From Buttiauxella noackiae ATCC 51607 (GTDB taxonomy: Bacteria; Pseudomonadota; Gammaproteobacteria; Enterobacterales; Enterobacteriaceae), in assembly GCF_001654865.1 (NCBI RefSeq), contig NZ_LXEO01000003.1:16611-80610 (forward strand): a stretch of 64,000 nt of DNA, in the 5' to 3' direction. The position numbers and the translations under genes are program-made. Every line of letters begins with the position of its first letter. The first letter of the stretch is position 1. A model generated the notes under the pieces. That model saw nothing but the letters and a program-made list of their open reading frames with translations, did no database searches and was not told the DNA's origin. Shown in pieces: positions 29,222-37,948 of this stretch.

Positions 29222-29878
29222 TTACAGCCCTTCGGTACTCTCTTTCTTCGCTTCTTTGGCAACAATGGCACGATACCAGCGCGGATGGTGTTTCTGCGCC
29301 CAGCGGCGGCTAACTTTGCCGTCGATCATCCCTTTTATTGACCCTTTTACCCAGAACGCCATATACATATGCACCATAATCGCAAGGAGCAAAATAATGG
29401 CTGATGTAGCGTGGATAAGCAGGCCGTAGCGCACGACCTGAATTGGGAAGAACCCAGCAAAGTACGGACGCCAGATGATAACTCCGCTCACCAGCAGCAC
29501 AGAAATCATGCTCATGATGGTCCAGAACATCATCTTCTGCCCGGCATTGTATTTGCCAACTTTCGCCACTTTATGCTCATTGCCTTTAAGCACTTCAACA
29601 ATGCCCTTCACCCACGGAATATCGTGTTTGTCAGGAATGTTGTGGTGCACAAAGCGCACAAACATAAACATCAGCATCACAAAGATCGCCACACCGAAGA
29701 ACGGGTGCAGAATGCGGCCCATTTGTGGCGTACCGAAGGTTTCCGTGAGCCATTGCAGCGTCGGGAAGAACAGCGCGATGCCGGAGAGCGATACCAGGAA
29801 GAAGCAAATCACCATCGTCCAGTGACAGGCGCGGTCGATAAACTTCGTCCTGACAATCATCTTGCTCTGCTTAGTCAT
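29222..29878 (-). CDS. fdnI: Formate dehydrogenase-N gamma subunit, cytochrome b556
   Basis: 218 residues (E. coli FdnI 217). Four-helix membrane cytochrome b that takes electrons from FdnH and reduces menaquinone on the cytoplasmic side. Motifs [59 protein letters not shown] supply heme-ligand histidines. The sequence is closer to FdnI than to FdoI (for example the KKHHP-like end [12 protein letters not shown]). The start at 29878 overlaps the fdnH stop by 8 bp; an upstream frame to 29926 has no support. Confidence 0.94.
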   Translation of the reverse strand: MTKQSKMIVRTKFIDRACHWTMVICFFLVSLSGIALFFPTLQWLTETFGTPQMGRILHPFFGVAIFVMLMFMFVRFVHHNIPDKHDIPWVKGIVEVLKGNEHKVAKVGKYNAGQKMMFWTIMSMISVLLVSGVIIWRPYFAGFFPIQVVRYGLLIHATSAIILLLAIMVHMYMAFWVKGSIKGMIDGKVSRRWAQKHHPRWYRAIVAKEAKKESTEGL

Positions 29879-30755
29879 GATGTTCCTCCTCGTCTTCATC
29901 CACCTCTTCGTTCGGCCCGACGCCAATGTAATGGAAAATCAGCCCGGCGAAGGTGGCGATGAAACCGGCCGCCGACAACGGTTTGAGGATCCCTTTCCAC
30001 AGGCTGACCGAGGTATCAATTTGCGGTGCTTTCGGCAGGTTGTGATACAGCTCCGGCTGGTTAGCGTGGTGAAGAACATACATCACGTGCGTGCCGCCAA
30101 CGCCTTCAGGGTTGTAGAGTCCCGCGTGCTGATAGCCGCGCTTTTGCAGCGTTGCCACGCGTTGGTCAGCCAACTCCAGCATTGCCTTCTTGGTGCCAAA
30201 GTGAATGGCACCGGTCGGGCAAGTTTTCACGCAGGCAGGTTCCTGGCCTACGCTCACACGGTCCACGCACAGCGTGCATTTGTAGACGCGGTTATCGTCT
30301 TTATTCAGGCGCGGAACGTTGAACGGGCAACCGGCAATACAGTAGCCGCAGCCAATACAATGTTCCGACTGAAAATCGACGATGCCGTTAGCGTACTGAA
30401 TGATAGCTCCGGCAGACGGGCATGCTTTCAGGCAGCCCGGATCTTCGCAGTGCATACAGCCGTCTTTACGAATGAGCCACTCCAGCTTGCCGTTCTGAGT
30501 GGTTTCGCTAAAGCGCATAACCGTCCAGGATTTGGCACTCAGATCGGTGGGGTTGTCGTACACCCCCACGCAGTGTCCCACCTCATCGCGGATGTCGTTC
30601 CACTCGGAACAGGCGACCTGGCAGGCTTTGCAGCCAATACAGCTTGAGACGTCAATCAGCTTTGCGACTTCATCTTTGTAGTCACGAGCCTGCGGCGGTG
30701 GCGTAAAGCCGTTAGTAGCCGAACGCTTGATAATATCCTGAGATTGCATGGACAT
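29871..30755 (-). CDS. fdnH: Formate dehydrogenase-N beta subunit, iron-sulfur
   Basis: 294 residues, equal to E. coli FdnH. Four cysteine clusters for [4Fe-4S] centres: [45 protein letters not shown] and [27 protein letters not shown]-terminal helix ([20 protein letters not shown]) anchors it to the membrane with FdnI. It relays electrons from the periplasmic FdnG to the cytochrome. Lies between fdnG (11 bp gap) and fdnI (8 bp overlap). Confidence 0.96.
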   Translation of the reverse strand: MSMQSQDIIKRSATNGFTPPPQARDYKDEVAKLIDVSSCIGCKACQVACSEWNDIRDEVGHCVGVYDNPTDLSAKSWTVMRFSETTQNGKLEWLIRKDGCMHCEDPGCLKACPSAGAIIQYANGIVDFQSEHCIGCGYCIAGCPFNVPRLNKDDNRVYKCTLCVDRVSVGQEPACVKTCPTGAIHFGTKKAMLELADQRVATLQKRGYQHAGLYNPEGVGGTHVMYVLHHANQPELYHNLPKAPQIDTSVSLWKGILKPLSAAGFIATFAGLIFHYIGVGPNEEVDEDEEEHHD

Positions 30756-30766
30756 GAGTTCGCTCC

Positions 30767-33700
30767 TTACGCCTTCTCAATGTTAACCAGAAACGCCTTG
30801 AATTCCGGCGTTTGCGAGTTGGCATCGCCTACGCCAGGCGTCAGCGTATTGGCCAGATAGCCTTTCTGCGTCCTCCCTTCAAAGCCCCAGTGCAGCGGAA
30901 TACCAATGGTTTCCACCTGCTGGCCATTGACGTTTAGCGTCCTGATACGCGGTGTCACTACCGCTTTGGCACGAATAAAGCCGCGCTTGTTACTGACTTT
31001 CACGGTATCACCGGTGGTGATGCCTTTCGCTTTTGCCAACCCTTCGCTTATCTCCACAAACTGTTCCGGCTGCGCAATGGCATTAAGCCGTGCGTGTTTG
31101 GTCCAGGTATGGAAGTGCTCCGTCAGGCGGTAGGTTGTACCGACATAAGGGAAGTCCTTATGCGTACCCAGGCGCTTCGCGTCGGCTTCAAATATGCGTA
31201 CCACAGGGTTAGACACCACATTCGGGTGCAGTGGGTTAGTGCCCAGCGGCGTTTCATACGGCTCGTAGTGCTCAGGGAACGGCCCTTCTGCCAACTTATT
31301 AAGCGCGAACAGACGCCCCAGCCCTTCCTGCTGCATGATGAACGGCCCTACGTTGGCTTCCGGCGGTGAGTTGTTAAAGTCCGGGATGTCGTAGCCGACC
31401 CATTTTTGCCCGTTCCACTCTATAAGCGGACGCTCTGGATCCCACGGTTTACCTTGCGGGTCTGCTGATGCGCGGTTATACAGCACGCGGCGGTTCATCG
31501 GCCATGCCCAGCCCCAGCCAAGCGTGGTGCCCAATCCAGACGGGTCCGCGTTATCGCGGTTCGCCATACGGTTGCCATTCTCAGTCCAGCTTCCGGCGTA
31601 AATCCAGCAGCCTGAAGAGGTGGTGCCGTCGTCACGCATTTGAGCGAAGGAGTCCAGCAGCTCGCCTTTTTTACGCAGCAAATTGCCTTTGTCGTCGTAC
31701 AAATCCGCTAGTGCATAGCCGTTGTTTTCTTTCGCGACTTCTTCAGCAGAAGGGTGGAAGAACTGGTCATAGTGCCAGCTCATATTCATCAGCGGCTCGA
31801 TGCCTTTGCCGCCTTCCTGGCGATAAAGCTCGCGCAAATGATGGAGCAGGCCAGCCAGTATTTGCCCGTCGGTACGCGCTTCGCCCGGCGCATCCGCGCC
31901 TTTCCAGTGCCACTGCATCCAGCGGCCTGAGTTGACGATACAACCGTCTTCTTCGGCAAAGCAGGTGGACGGCAGGCGGAAGACCTCGGTCTGAATGCTC
32001 GCGGAATCCACGTCGTTCATTTCGCCGTGGTTCTGCCAGAAATTAGAGGTTTCTGTGACCAGCGGATCGATAACGACCATGTATTTCAGCTTGCTGAGCG
32101 AGGCAACCAGCTTGTTTTTATCCGGTGTGGAGGCAATCGGGTTAAAGCCCTGGCAGATATAACCATTCACTTTGCCCCGATGCATCATGTCGAAGTATCG
32201 CAACACGTCGTAAGGCTGATCCCACTTCGGCAACCAGTCATAACCCCATTGGTTCTCGCGGGTCGCAGCGTCGCCGTAGAGATGCTTCATCAGGCTAACG
32301 AAGAACTTAGGATAGTTGCTCCAGTAGTTAACCTGTCCCGGCACCACAGTTTTTGGCGTATTGGCATCCAGATAGCTTTGCAGATCGACATGTTTCTCGT
32401 TCGGCAGTGCCAGATATCCCGGAAGCGTGGTAGCCAGCGGGCCGATATCGGTCATGCCCTGCACGTTGGAGTGGCCGCGAAGCGCGTTAACGCCGCCGCC
32501 AGGCATGCCCATATTACCGAGCAGCAACTGGATCATCGCCATGGAGCGAATGTTCTGCGCGCCTACGGTGTGGTGAGTCCAGCCCAGCGCGTAGAGGAAG
32601 CTTGTGGTGCGATCAACCGCACTGGTGGAGGCCAGCACTTCGCAGACTTTCAGGAAATCTTCCCGCGGTGTGCCGCAGATATTTTCCACCACATCCGGCG
32701 TGTAACGGGAAACGTGCTCTTTCAGCAGATTCCAGACGCAGCGCGGGTGCGTGAAGGTGTCATCGCGAAGCGGAACGCCCTCGCTATCAAACTGGTAGTT
32801 CCAGCTGGTTTTGTCGTACTGACGCGCCTCGGCGTCAAAGCCACTAAACAGGCCATCGTCAAAGCTGAAATCGTCACGTACCAGCAGGCTGGCATTGGTG
32901 TAGTGCTTAACGTATTCGGCGTTAATTTTATTGTTGTTAATCAAATACAGAATCACGCCCAGCAGGAACGTAATATCGGTGCCCGAACGGATTGGGGCAT
33001 AGACATCTGCAATTGAAGCGGTACGGGTAAAGCGCGGATCGACAACGACAATTTTCGCATCGTTGTTTTTTTGCGCTTCCAGCGCCCAGCGGAAACCAAC
33101 GGGATGAGCTTCTGCCGCATTACCGCCCATCACGACGATAACGTTGGCATTTTTCATGTCGATCCAGTGGTTCGTCATGGCACCGCGACCAAATGTTGGA
33201 GCAAGACTTGCTACCGTTGGTCCGTGTCAGACGCGTGCCTGGTTATCTACGCCAAGAATACCCAGAGACCGAACAAATTTGTTGGTCAGCGCGCCGTTTT
33301 CGTTACTGGCGGCCGAGGCGCAGAGCATCCCGGTTGTCAGCCAACGGTTCACCGTCACGTTGTGTTCGTTTTTCTCAACAAAGTTTGCGTCGCGGTCGTC
33401 TTTCATCAGGCGGGCGATGCGCGTTAAGGCATCATTCCAGCTGATGCGCTGCCACTTGTCGGAGCCTGGCGCGCGATATTCCGGGTAAGTCAGACGGCTT
33501 TCGCTGTGGATATAATCGAGAGAACCTGCGCCTTTCGGGCAAAGGGCACCGCGGCTTACCGGGTGATCCGGGTCACCTTCGATGTGGAAAATACTGGATT
33601 TGACATTGCCTGAGCCATCCCCGGCCATGCTGTACATTAATAAACCGCACCCAACGGCACAGTAGGAACAAGTATTACGCGTCTCTTTGGCACGCAGCAA

Positions 33701-33817
33701 TTTATAGTTGCGTGTTTCCGCGAGCGCCATTTTCGGTGCAAAACCAAGAGCGGCTACTGTTGTCCCTGCCATCCCGCCTGCACAGATTTTAAAAAACTTT
33801 CTGCGACTGACGTCCAT
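30767..33817 (-). CDS. fdnG: Formate dehydrogenase-N catalytic subunit, selenoprotein
   Basis: 1016 residues counting selenocysteine (E. coli 1015). An in-frame TGA at 33227-33229 is codon 197 and is read as Sec in the motif [19 protein letters not shown]; the hairpin needed for SelB lies directly after it. The N-terminus has a twin-arginine signal (SRRKFFK), so the folded protein is exported. The first domain binds one [4Fe-4S] cluster (CSYCAVGCG...CPKGAG) and bis-MGD molybdenum cofactor. It oxidises formate in the periplasm, coupled to nitrate respiration. Start 33817 chosen for the Tat signal. An FNR-like site lies upstream. Confidence 0.96.
33187..33222 (-). ncRNA. SECIS hairpin of fdnG
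   Basis: On the minus strand, just after the UGA, GACCAA pairs with TTGGTC and an inner AGCAA-TTGCT stem caps a short loop. Position and shape match bacterial SECIS elements that bind SelB. It lies wholly within coding sequence. Confidence 0.8.
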
Positions 33818-33879
33818 CCTAACCTCATTGTTATGACGTATGAATGACGGCGAAAATAGCAACTAAAAAAGAAGGATTA

Positions 33880-33893
33880 TTGAGTAAAATCAA
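33880..33893. promoter_or_regulatory. FNR-like site upstream of fdnG
   Basis: TTGAG-TAAA-ATCAA matches the FNR consensus TTGAT-N4-ATCAA at nine of ten positions, 63-76 bp before the fdnG start. E. coli fdnGHI is FNR-activated. A clear NarL 7-2-7 pair was not identified. The rest of the 305-bp gap to 34123 shows nothing definite. Confidence 0.7.
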
Positions 33894-34122
33894 ATCGCTA
33901 AACATTGGGTAACAAACCGCTACTTAATGAGTAGAGTTTTGTTTTTTTTAATAACCATAAATAGAGTGTGTGCATTTACTGTGCGGAGTAAGGCCGTTTT
34001 GCCTGGTATTTGCCGGATGGAAAGGGATTGACTCCTGACAGCCGCGCGCTAACTTGCTATAAAAATCAGACTAAAACAAAAGCTGTATCGCTAACACTTC
34101 AGACACACAATCAGGATTCACT

Positions 34123-35022
34123 ATGTTAAAAATTGCCAACACCCAGGTCATTTACGCTATGAGCCGTGAAAACGCGCCTGTTGCGACGATTTCAACCAAT
34201 ACAGACGTCAGCTTTGCTACCTGCGACTGCTTTTCTGATCAGATTCAGACGGCTGATGCTGTATTTAACCAGCTTGACTGGCAGCGCATTAACCCCGCCA
34301 CCGGCCCGGTGTTTATTGAAGGCGCACAGCCAGGTGATGTGCTGAAAGTTGAAATTAAAAGCATCGAGCTACGTGGCAATCAGGCGGTGATGGTGACTGC
34401 TCCACAACTTGGCGTGATTGGTGATGAACTTACCGAACCGCGCATTTTGGTGGTGCCGATTGATAACGGTGAAGCACAATTGCCTGGTGGGGTGAGCGTG
34501 CCGATTAACCCGATGATTGGCGTAATCGGTGTAGCACCTGCGGGTGAGGCGATTTCTTGCGGTACGCCGGATAGCCACGGCGGCAATATGGATTGCAAGA
34601 TGATCACCGCCGGTAGCACCCTCTATTTGCCGGTTAATGTCGAAGGGGCGTTATTTGCCTTGGGGGATCTGCATGCGGCAATGGGCGATGGGGAAGTGTC
34701 GGTGTGTGGCCTGGAAGTGGCTGGTGATGTGGTGGTGAATCTTAGCGTGATTAAAAACCGCCGCTTACCAACGCCAATGCTGGAAAACGGTGACTCCATC
34801 TTCACGCTGGCATCAGCATTAACGCTGGACGACGCTGCCGCACTTGCTACGCGCAATATGGCGCACTTTATTGCCGACAACACTGATGTGACATTGCCTG
34901 ACGCCATCAACCTGCTGAGCATCAGCGGTGATTTGCAGATTTGCCAGGTAGTTGACCCACTGAAAACCTGCCGCTTTGCGCTGCCAAAACGTGTGGCGGA
35001 GCAGCTGAAGCTGAAGATTTAA
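34123..35022 (+). CDS. Acetamidase/formamidase family protein
   Basis: 299 residues, the length of the FmdA/AmdA family. Recognisable segments are GPVFIEGAQPGDVLKVEIKSIEL, a central glycine-rich stretch SCGTPDSHGGNMDCKMITAGSTLYLPVNVEGALFALGDLHAAMGDGEVSVCGLEV, typical of this zinc-dependent amidase family. It would hydrolyse a short amide such as formamide or acetamide to acid and ammonia in the cytoplasm. Convergent with the AllS-like LysR gene and near the oxamate-type operon, so a role in nitrogen recovery from the same substrates is possible but unproven. Confidence 0.85.
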   Translation: MLKIANTQVIYAMSRENAPVATISTNTDVSFATCDCFSDQIQTADAVFNQLDWQRINPATGPVFIEGAQPGDVLKVEIKSIELRGNQAVMVTAPQLGVIGDELTEPRILVVPIDNGEAQLPGGVSVPINPMIGVIGVAPAGEAISCGTPDSHGGNMDCKMITAGSTLYLPVNVEGALFALGDLHAAMGDGEVSVCGLEVAGDVVVNLSVIKNRRLPTPMLENGDSIFTLASALTLDDAAALATRNMAHFIADNTDVTLPDAINLLSISGDLQICQVVDPLKTCRFALPKRVAEQLKLKI

Positions 35023-35029
35023 TAAGTTT

Positions 35030-35062
35030 GCAGGGTGGACGAGCGTACGCGACATCCACCTT
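35030..35062. repeat. REP-like unit after the amidase gene
   Basis: GCAGGGTGGACGAGCG followed by GCGACATCCACC: one REP-type hairpin between convergent genes, perhaps used as terminator. Confidence 0.6.
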
Positions 35063-35083
35063 TGTTTCTCGACGTGTTATTGC

Positions 35084-36013
35084 TCAATCCCGATGCAACA
35101 AATCCTGATAAATCTCCGTCAGCAACCCGCCCGGCGCAAACTGCTTTTTAATCCAGCGGGTTACCTGCCCGGTGGCGGCGTGCTGGGTTGCCAGCAGCAT
35201 TCGTGAATCCTGGCGTGGGTTGTTTATCTGGCGTGTCACCAACAGGCCGCTATCCTGAGCCTCGCGCACCATATAGCTCGGTAAAAAACCAACGCCTTCT
35301 CCCAGAATCTGGCACTGACACTTGGTGTTGAAGTCGGGCACCAGAATCGCTTCTTGCCCATGCAGCAGCCATCCCACCTTTTTATTGAGCGTCAGCGCCG
35401 TGTCTTCAACCATGATATTGGGATACAGGCGCAGCTGGCTTTCAGAAATGGGCTCCGGCATAAATGCCAGCGGGTGGGTTGGGGCGATAGCAAATTCCCA
35501 GTGAATCGCGCCGATTTCCGTGTAATCAATCCCACCACCGTCGAGCAACGTATCCGGCGCACCAATCGCAATATTTGCCTGGTTATTGATAATTGAGTCC
35601 CACACCCCGTTGTACACCTCGGTGGTGATAGTAATCAGGCAGGTAGGGAACTGCTTTTTGAGTATTTGCAGCAGCTTTGCCGTGTGGCGCGGGGTGTAAA
35701 GCAGTTGGTTGATGCAGATACGTACCTTCACCTCAATGCCTTGCGAGATGGTATCAACACCGCGTTTTATGGCATGGAAATCGTTAAGCAGTTCGGTCGC
35801 TTTGCGATAGAAATAGAAACCGGATTCGGTCAGTTCAATACTGCGGGTATTGCGCACAAACAGCACCACATCAAGGTACGTCTCAATCCGCTTAATGGTG
35901 TAGCTGATGGCGGAGGTGGTGACATCCAGTTCGATCGCGGCCTTACTAAAACTTGAAAGCCGCGCCGTGGTGGTGAAAGCCAGCAGGTTCTCTTCGGTAA
36001 AAATGGAATTCAT
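35084..36013 (-). CDS. AllS-like LysR-family regulator
   Basis: 309 residues. HTH near the N-terminus (NLLAFTTTARLSSFSKAAIELDVTTSAISYTIKRIETYL) and an effector domain with VCINQLLY/ICINQLLYTPRHTAKLL, NGVWDSIINNQANIAIGAPDT, which recalls E. coli AllS (activator of allantoin genes) more than other LysR proteins. It is divergent from the long operon that starts with an ankyrin gene and includes fdrA and carbamate kinase, so it is the likely activator of that operon. Start at 36013 (MNSIFTEENL) rather than the longer frame to 36064, which runs through a REP unit. Confidence 0.82.
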   Translation of the reverse strand: MNSIFTEENLLAFTTTARLSSFSKAAIELDVTTSAISYTIKRIETYLDVVLFVRNTRSIELTESGFYFYRKATELLNDFHAIKRGVDTISQGIEVKVRICINQLLYTPRHTAKLLQILKKQFPTCLITITTEVYNGVWDSIINNQANIAIGAPDTLLDGGGIDYTEIGAIHWEFAIAPTHPLAFMPEPISESQLRLYPNIMVEDTALTLNKKVGWLLHGQEAILVPDFNTKCQCQILGEGVGFLPSYMVREAQDSGLLVTRQINNPRQDSRMLLATQHAATGQVTRWIKKQFAPGGLLTEIYQDLLHRD

Positions 36014-36023
36014 GCGCCACTCC

Positions 36024-36057
36024 CGTCGGTCGGATAAGTGCAGCGTCATCCGACAGC
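36024..36057. repeat. REP unit upstream of the AllS-like gene
   Basis: CGGTCGGATAAGTGCAGCG followed by TCATCCGACAGC: a single REP-type hairpin in the divergent promoter region. Confidence 0.65.
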
Positions 36058-36284
36058 TACCCAATCCTATTGTTGAATGTATTTGTATTCCTTATGATCC
36101 GCGACTTTTACTTGAACCATATTTAACACTACCGTTACAACTGATTTGAAGAGCATCACACTTCTTGAATCTCATTTATCCCGCTATCTGCAAGGGCTGA
36201 AGGCGTTCCTCATAGTGAGAGATAAAGGGCGCTGAAAGCTCTTCTATCATAGGTAAAAGATTGCTCTATCGCACATTTTGCTCA

Positions 36285-36309
36285 CATTGTTGAAAGTTAT
36301 TCAACAATG
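36285..36309. promoter_or_regulatory. Palindromic operator in the regulator/operon divergent region
   Basis: CATTGTTGAA-N5-TTCAACAATG is a perfect 10+10 bp inverted repeat. It contains TGAA-N5-TTCA, which fits the LysR T-N11-A rule, and lies between the divergent AllS-like gene and the ankyrin gene. Probably the regulator's activating site. Confidence 0.65.
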
Positions 36310-36407
36310 CTGTCATTAACGATGAATGAATTTTAAACGGATGTTAAAGCGGTCATAGTGTTGCTATTCTCAATTCATCAGAAATAGCAAAGTATGGGAG
36401 TATGGAT

Positions 36408-37013
36408 ATGTCTCAGAAAGAACTTATTGCAGAATTTCTAAGTGCAGCAGAGCAGGGGCATCTGGAAAATCTAAAACAATGTCTCAGTGATGGTGCAGAT
36501 ATTAACGCCACCAATCGCCAGGGGCGTACCGCAATTACACTGGCCAGCCTTCACAAAAAATATGACTGTGTGGAATATTTAATTGGAGCCGGTGCTGATA
36601 TCAATAAACAAGATCAAACCTGTTTTAATCCCTTCTTGCTGAGTTGTCTTAATAACGACCTGACATTATTACGTTTGGTATTACCAGCAAATCCCGATCT
36701 GAATTGTTTATCCCGCTTTGGTGGCGTGGGAATTACTCCTGCCAGCGAAAAAGGTCACGTTGAAATTGTCCGTGAGTTAGTTACACGCACTGAAATTAAC
36801 GTTAACCACACTAATTTTGTAGGTTGGACGCCATTGCTTGAAGCCATCGTGCTCAATGATGGTGGGGCGAAACAGCAAGAGATCGTCAAACTACTGCTCG
36901 ATCACGGTGCCAACCCGCACATGACCGATAAATATGGCAAATCGCCACTGTCTCTTGCGCGTGAAAAAGGTTACCACGAGATTGCCGAGCTGCTGGTTAA
37001 CGCCGGGGCCTGA
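36408..37013 (+). CDS. Ankyrin-repeat protein at head of the oxamate-type operon
   Basis: 201 residues made mostly of ankyrin repeats: GHLENLKQCLSDGADINATNRQGRTAITLASLHKKYDCVEYLIGAGADINKQD, then weaker units and a good final one (QQEIVKLLLDHGANPHMTDKYGKSPLSLAREKGYHEIAELLVNAGA). No signal peptide, so likely cytoplasmic. The start at 36408 is chosen because GGGAG lies 7 nt before it; the ATG at 36402 is too close. Such proteins often sit in purine/allantoin-type operons, but a biochemical role is not known. First gene of the operon. Confidence 0.85.
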   Translation: MSQKELIAEFLSAAEQGHLENLKQCLSDGADINATNRQGRTAITLASLHKKYDCVEYLIGAGADINKQDQTCFNPFLLSCLNNDLTLLRLVLPANPDLNCLSRFGGVGITPASEKGHVEIVRELVTRTEINVNHTNFVGWTPLLEAIVLNDGGAKQQEIVKLLLDHGANPHMTDKYGKSPLSLAREKGYHEIAELLVNAGA

Positions 37014-37129
37014 ACAGGAGATGCACTATCGCCGGATATCTTCAGCGGCAGTGCCTTTTTGCACAAACGGCAGATAGCGCTTTTTTCGCCCCGGATTTAT
37101 ACGGTGAAACAAAAGGTTATGTTGAGCAG

Positions 37130-37948
37130 GTGTTTGACCGGGCGGTGAATATTCAGCTCCCTGCCAGGCAACAAATCTTCACTCTGCTCAGTACCGATTG
37201 TGATAACGCACCAAATAGCTGTCGTTTAGCAGTAGAGCATTGTCAGAACCATTTTAAGCCCGGTGAACGGGTTAGTTTTCACAGTAACGGCATTGATATT
37301 GGCACAGATAAGCGCATCGATTTCTCGCGCTGTACACGCTGGGAACCTGAAGCGCTTTTTCTAAGCCACACACGAATAAAACAGACCGACTGGCAAAACC
37401 TTGCACAAATGACACAGGCCAGTGTCATACAAAGTTCGTCACTATTTTATTTTCATGGCGATAATATTTTTTACCAGGAAACGAGTCGCCTGCTGCAATT
37501 ACACCGCAAGCAGCTTATATCAGCGCTAAATAAAGGGAATTGCGCTGCGATTGAAAATGAAATAAGTGGGTTGCTGGGTTTAGGTATTGGGCTGACACCA
37601 TCCGGTGATGATTATCTGGCGGGATTAAGTGCGGTTTTATTTATTGCCGGGCACCCCGCGCGGAAATATCGTGAGGTTTTTATTTCCGTGTTGGAGAGAG
37701 AAAAGCATAAAACCACGCAGCTAAGCGCTATTACGCTGCGTGAAGCTATTGATCAACGTTATCGTGAAACTATTTATGGTTTTATTTATCAGGTGGTCAA
37801 TGGTGATTTAGACAATATTCAGCGGTCTATTAACGAAATTAAAAAAATAGGGTCAAGTTCAGGATGCGACATGCTTTGCGGCATGGCGGATGCCTTCTTT
37901 TTGACCCGAAATAACGGAGGAAATTATGTCGACCAGGATTGTGATTAA
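37130..37948 (+). CDS. DUF2877 protein (AllH-like), 5' end disturbed
   Basis: 272 residues from a GTG at 37130. The C-terminal half carries the DUF2877 signature LLGLGIGLTPSGDDYLAGLSAVLF. The family includes AllH/YlbF, a proposed component of oxamate transcarbamylase. In the same frame, family-like sequence continues upstream to about 37058 (FFAPDLYGETKGYVEQ) without a start codon, while an ATG at 37021 in the neighbouring frame reads MHYRRISSAAVPF and then runs to a stop. Removing one T from the T5 run at 37056-37060 would join them into one protein of about 308 residues. The 3' end overlaps fdrA. Confidence 0.75.
   Translation: MFDRAVNIQLPARQQIFTLLSTDCDNAPNSCRLAVEHCQNHFKPGERVSFHSNGIDIGTDKRIDFSRCTRWEPEALFLSHTRIKQTDWQNLAQMTQASVIQSSSLFYFHGDNIFYQETSRLLQLHRKQLISALNKGNCAAIENEISGLLGLGIGLTPSGDDYLAGLSAVLFIAGHPARKYREVFISVLEREKHKTTQLSAITLREAIDQRYRETIYGFIYQVVNGDLDNIQRSINEIKKIGSSSGCDMLCGMADAFFLTRNNGGNYVDQDCD

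Noticed and set aside
33227..33862. Separate short gene upstream of a truncated formate dehydrogenase
   Set aside because: It is the N-terminal part of fdnG; the apparent stop is the selenocysteine codon followed by a SECIS hairpin.
33921..33937. NarL/NarP site near fdnG
   Set aside because: CTACT-TAATG-AGTAG is palindromic but does not fit the 7-2-7 heptamer rule, so it was not annotated.
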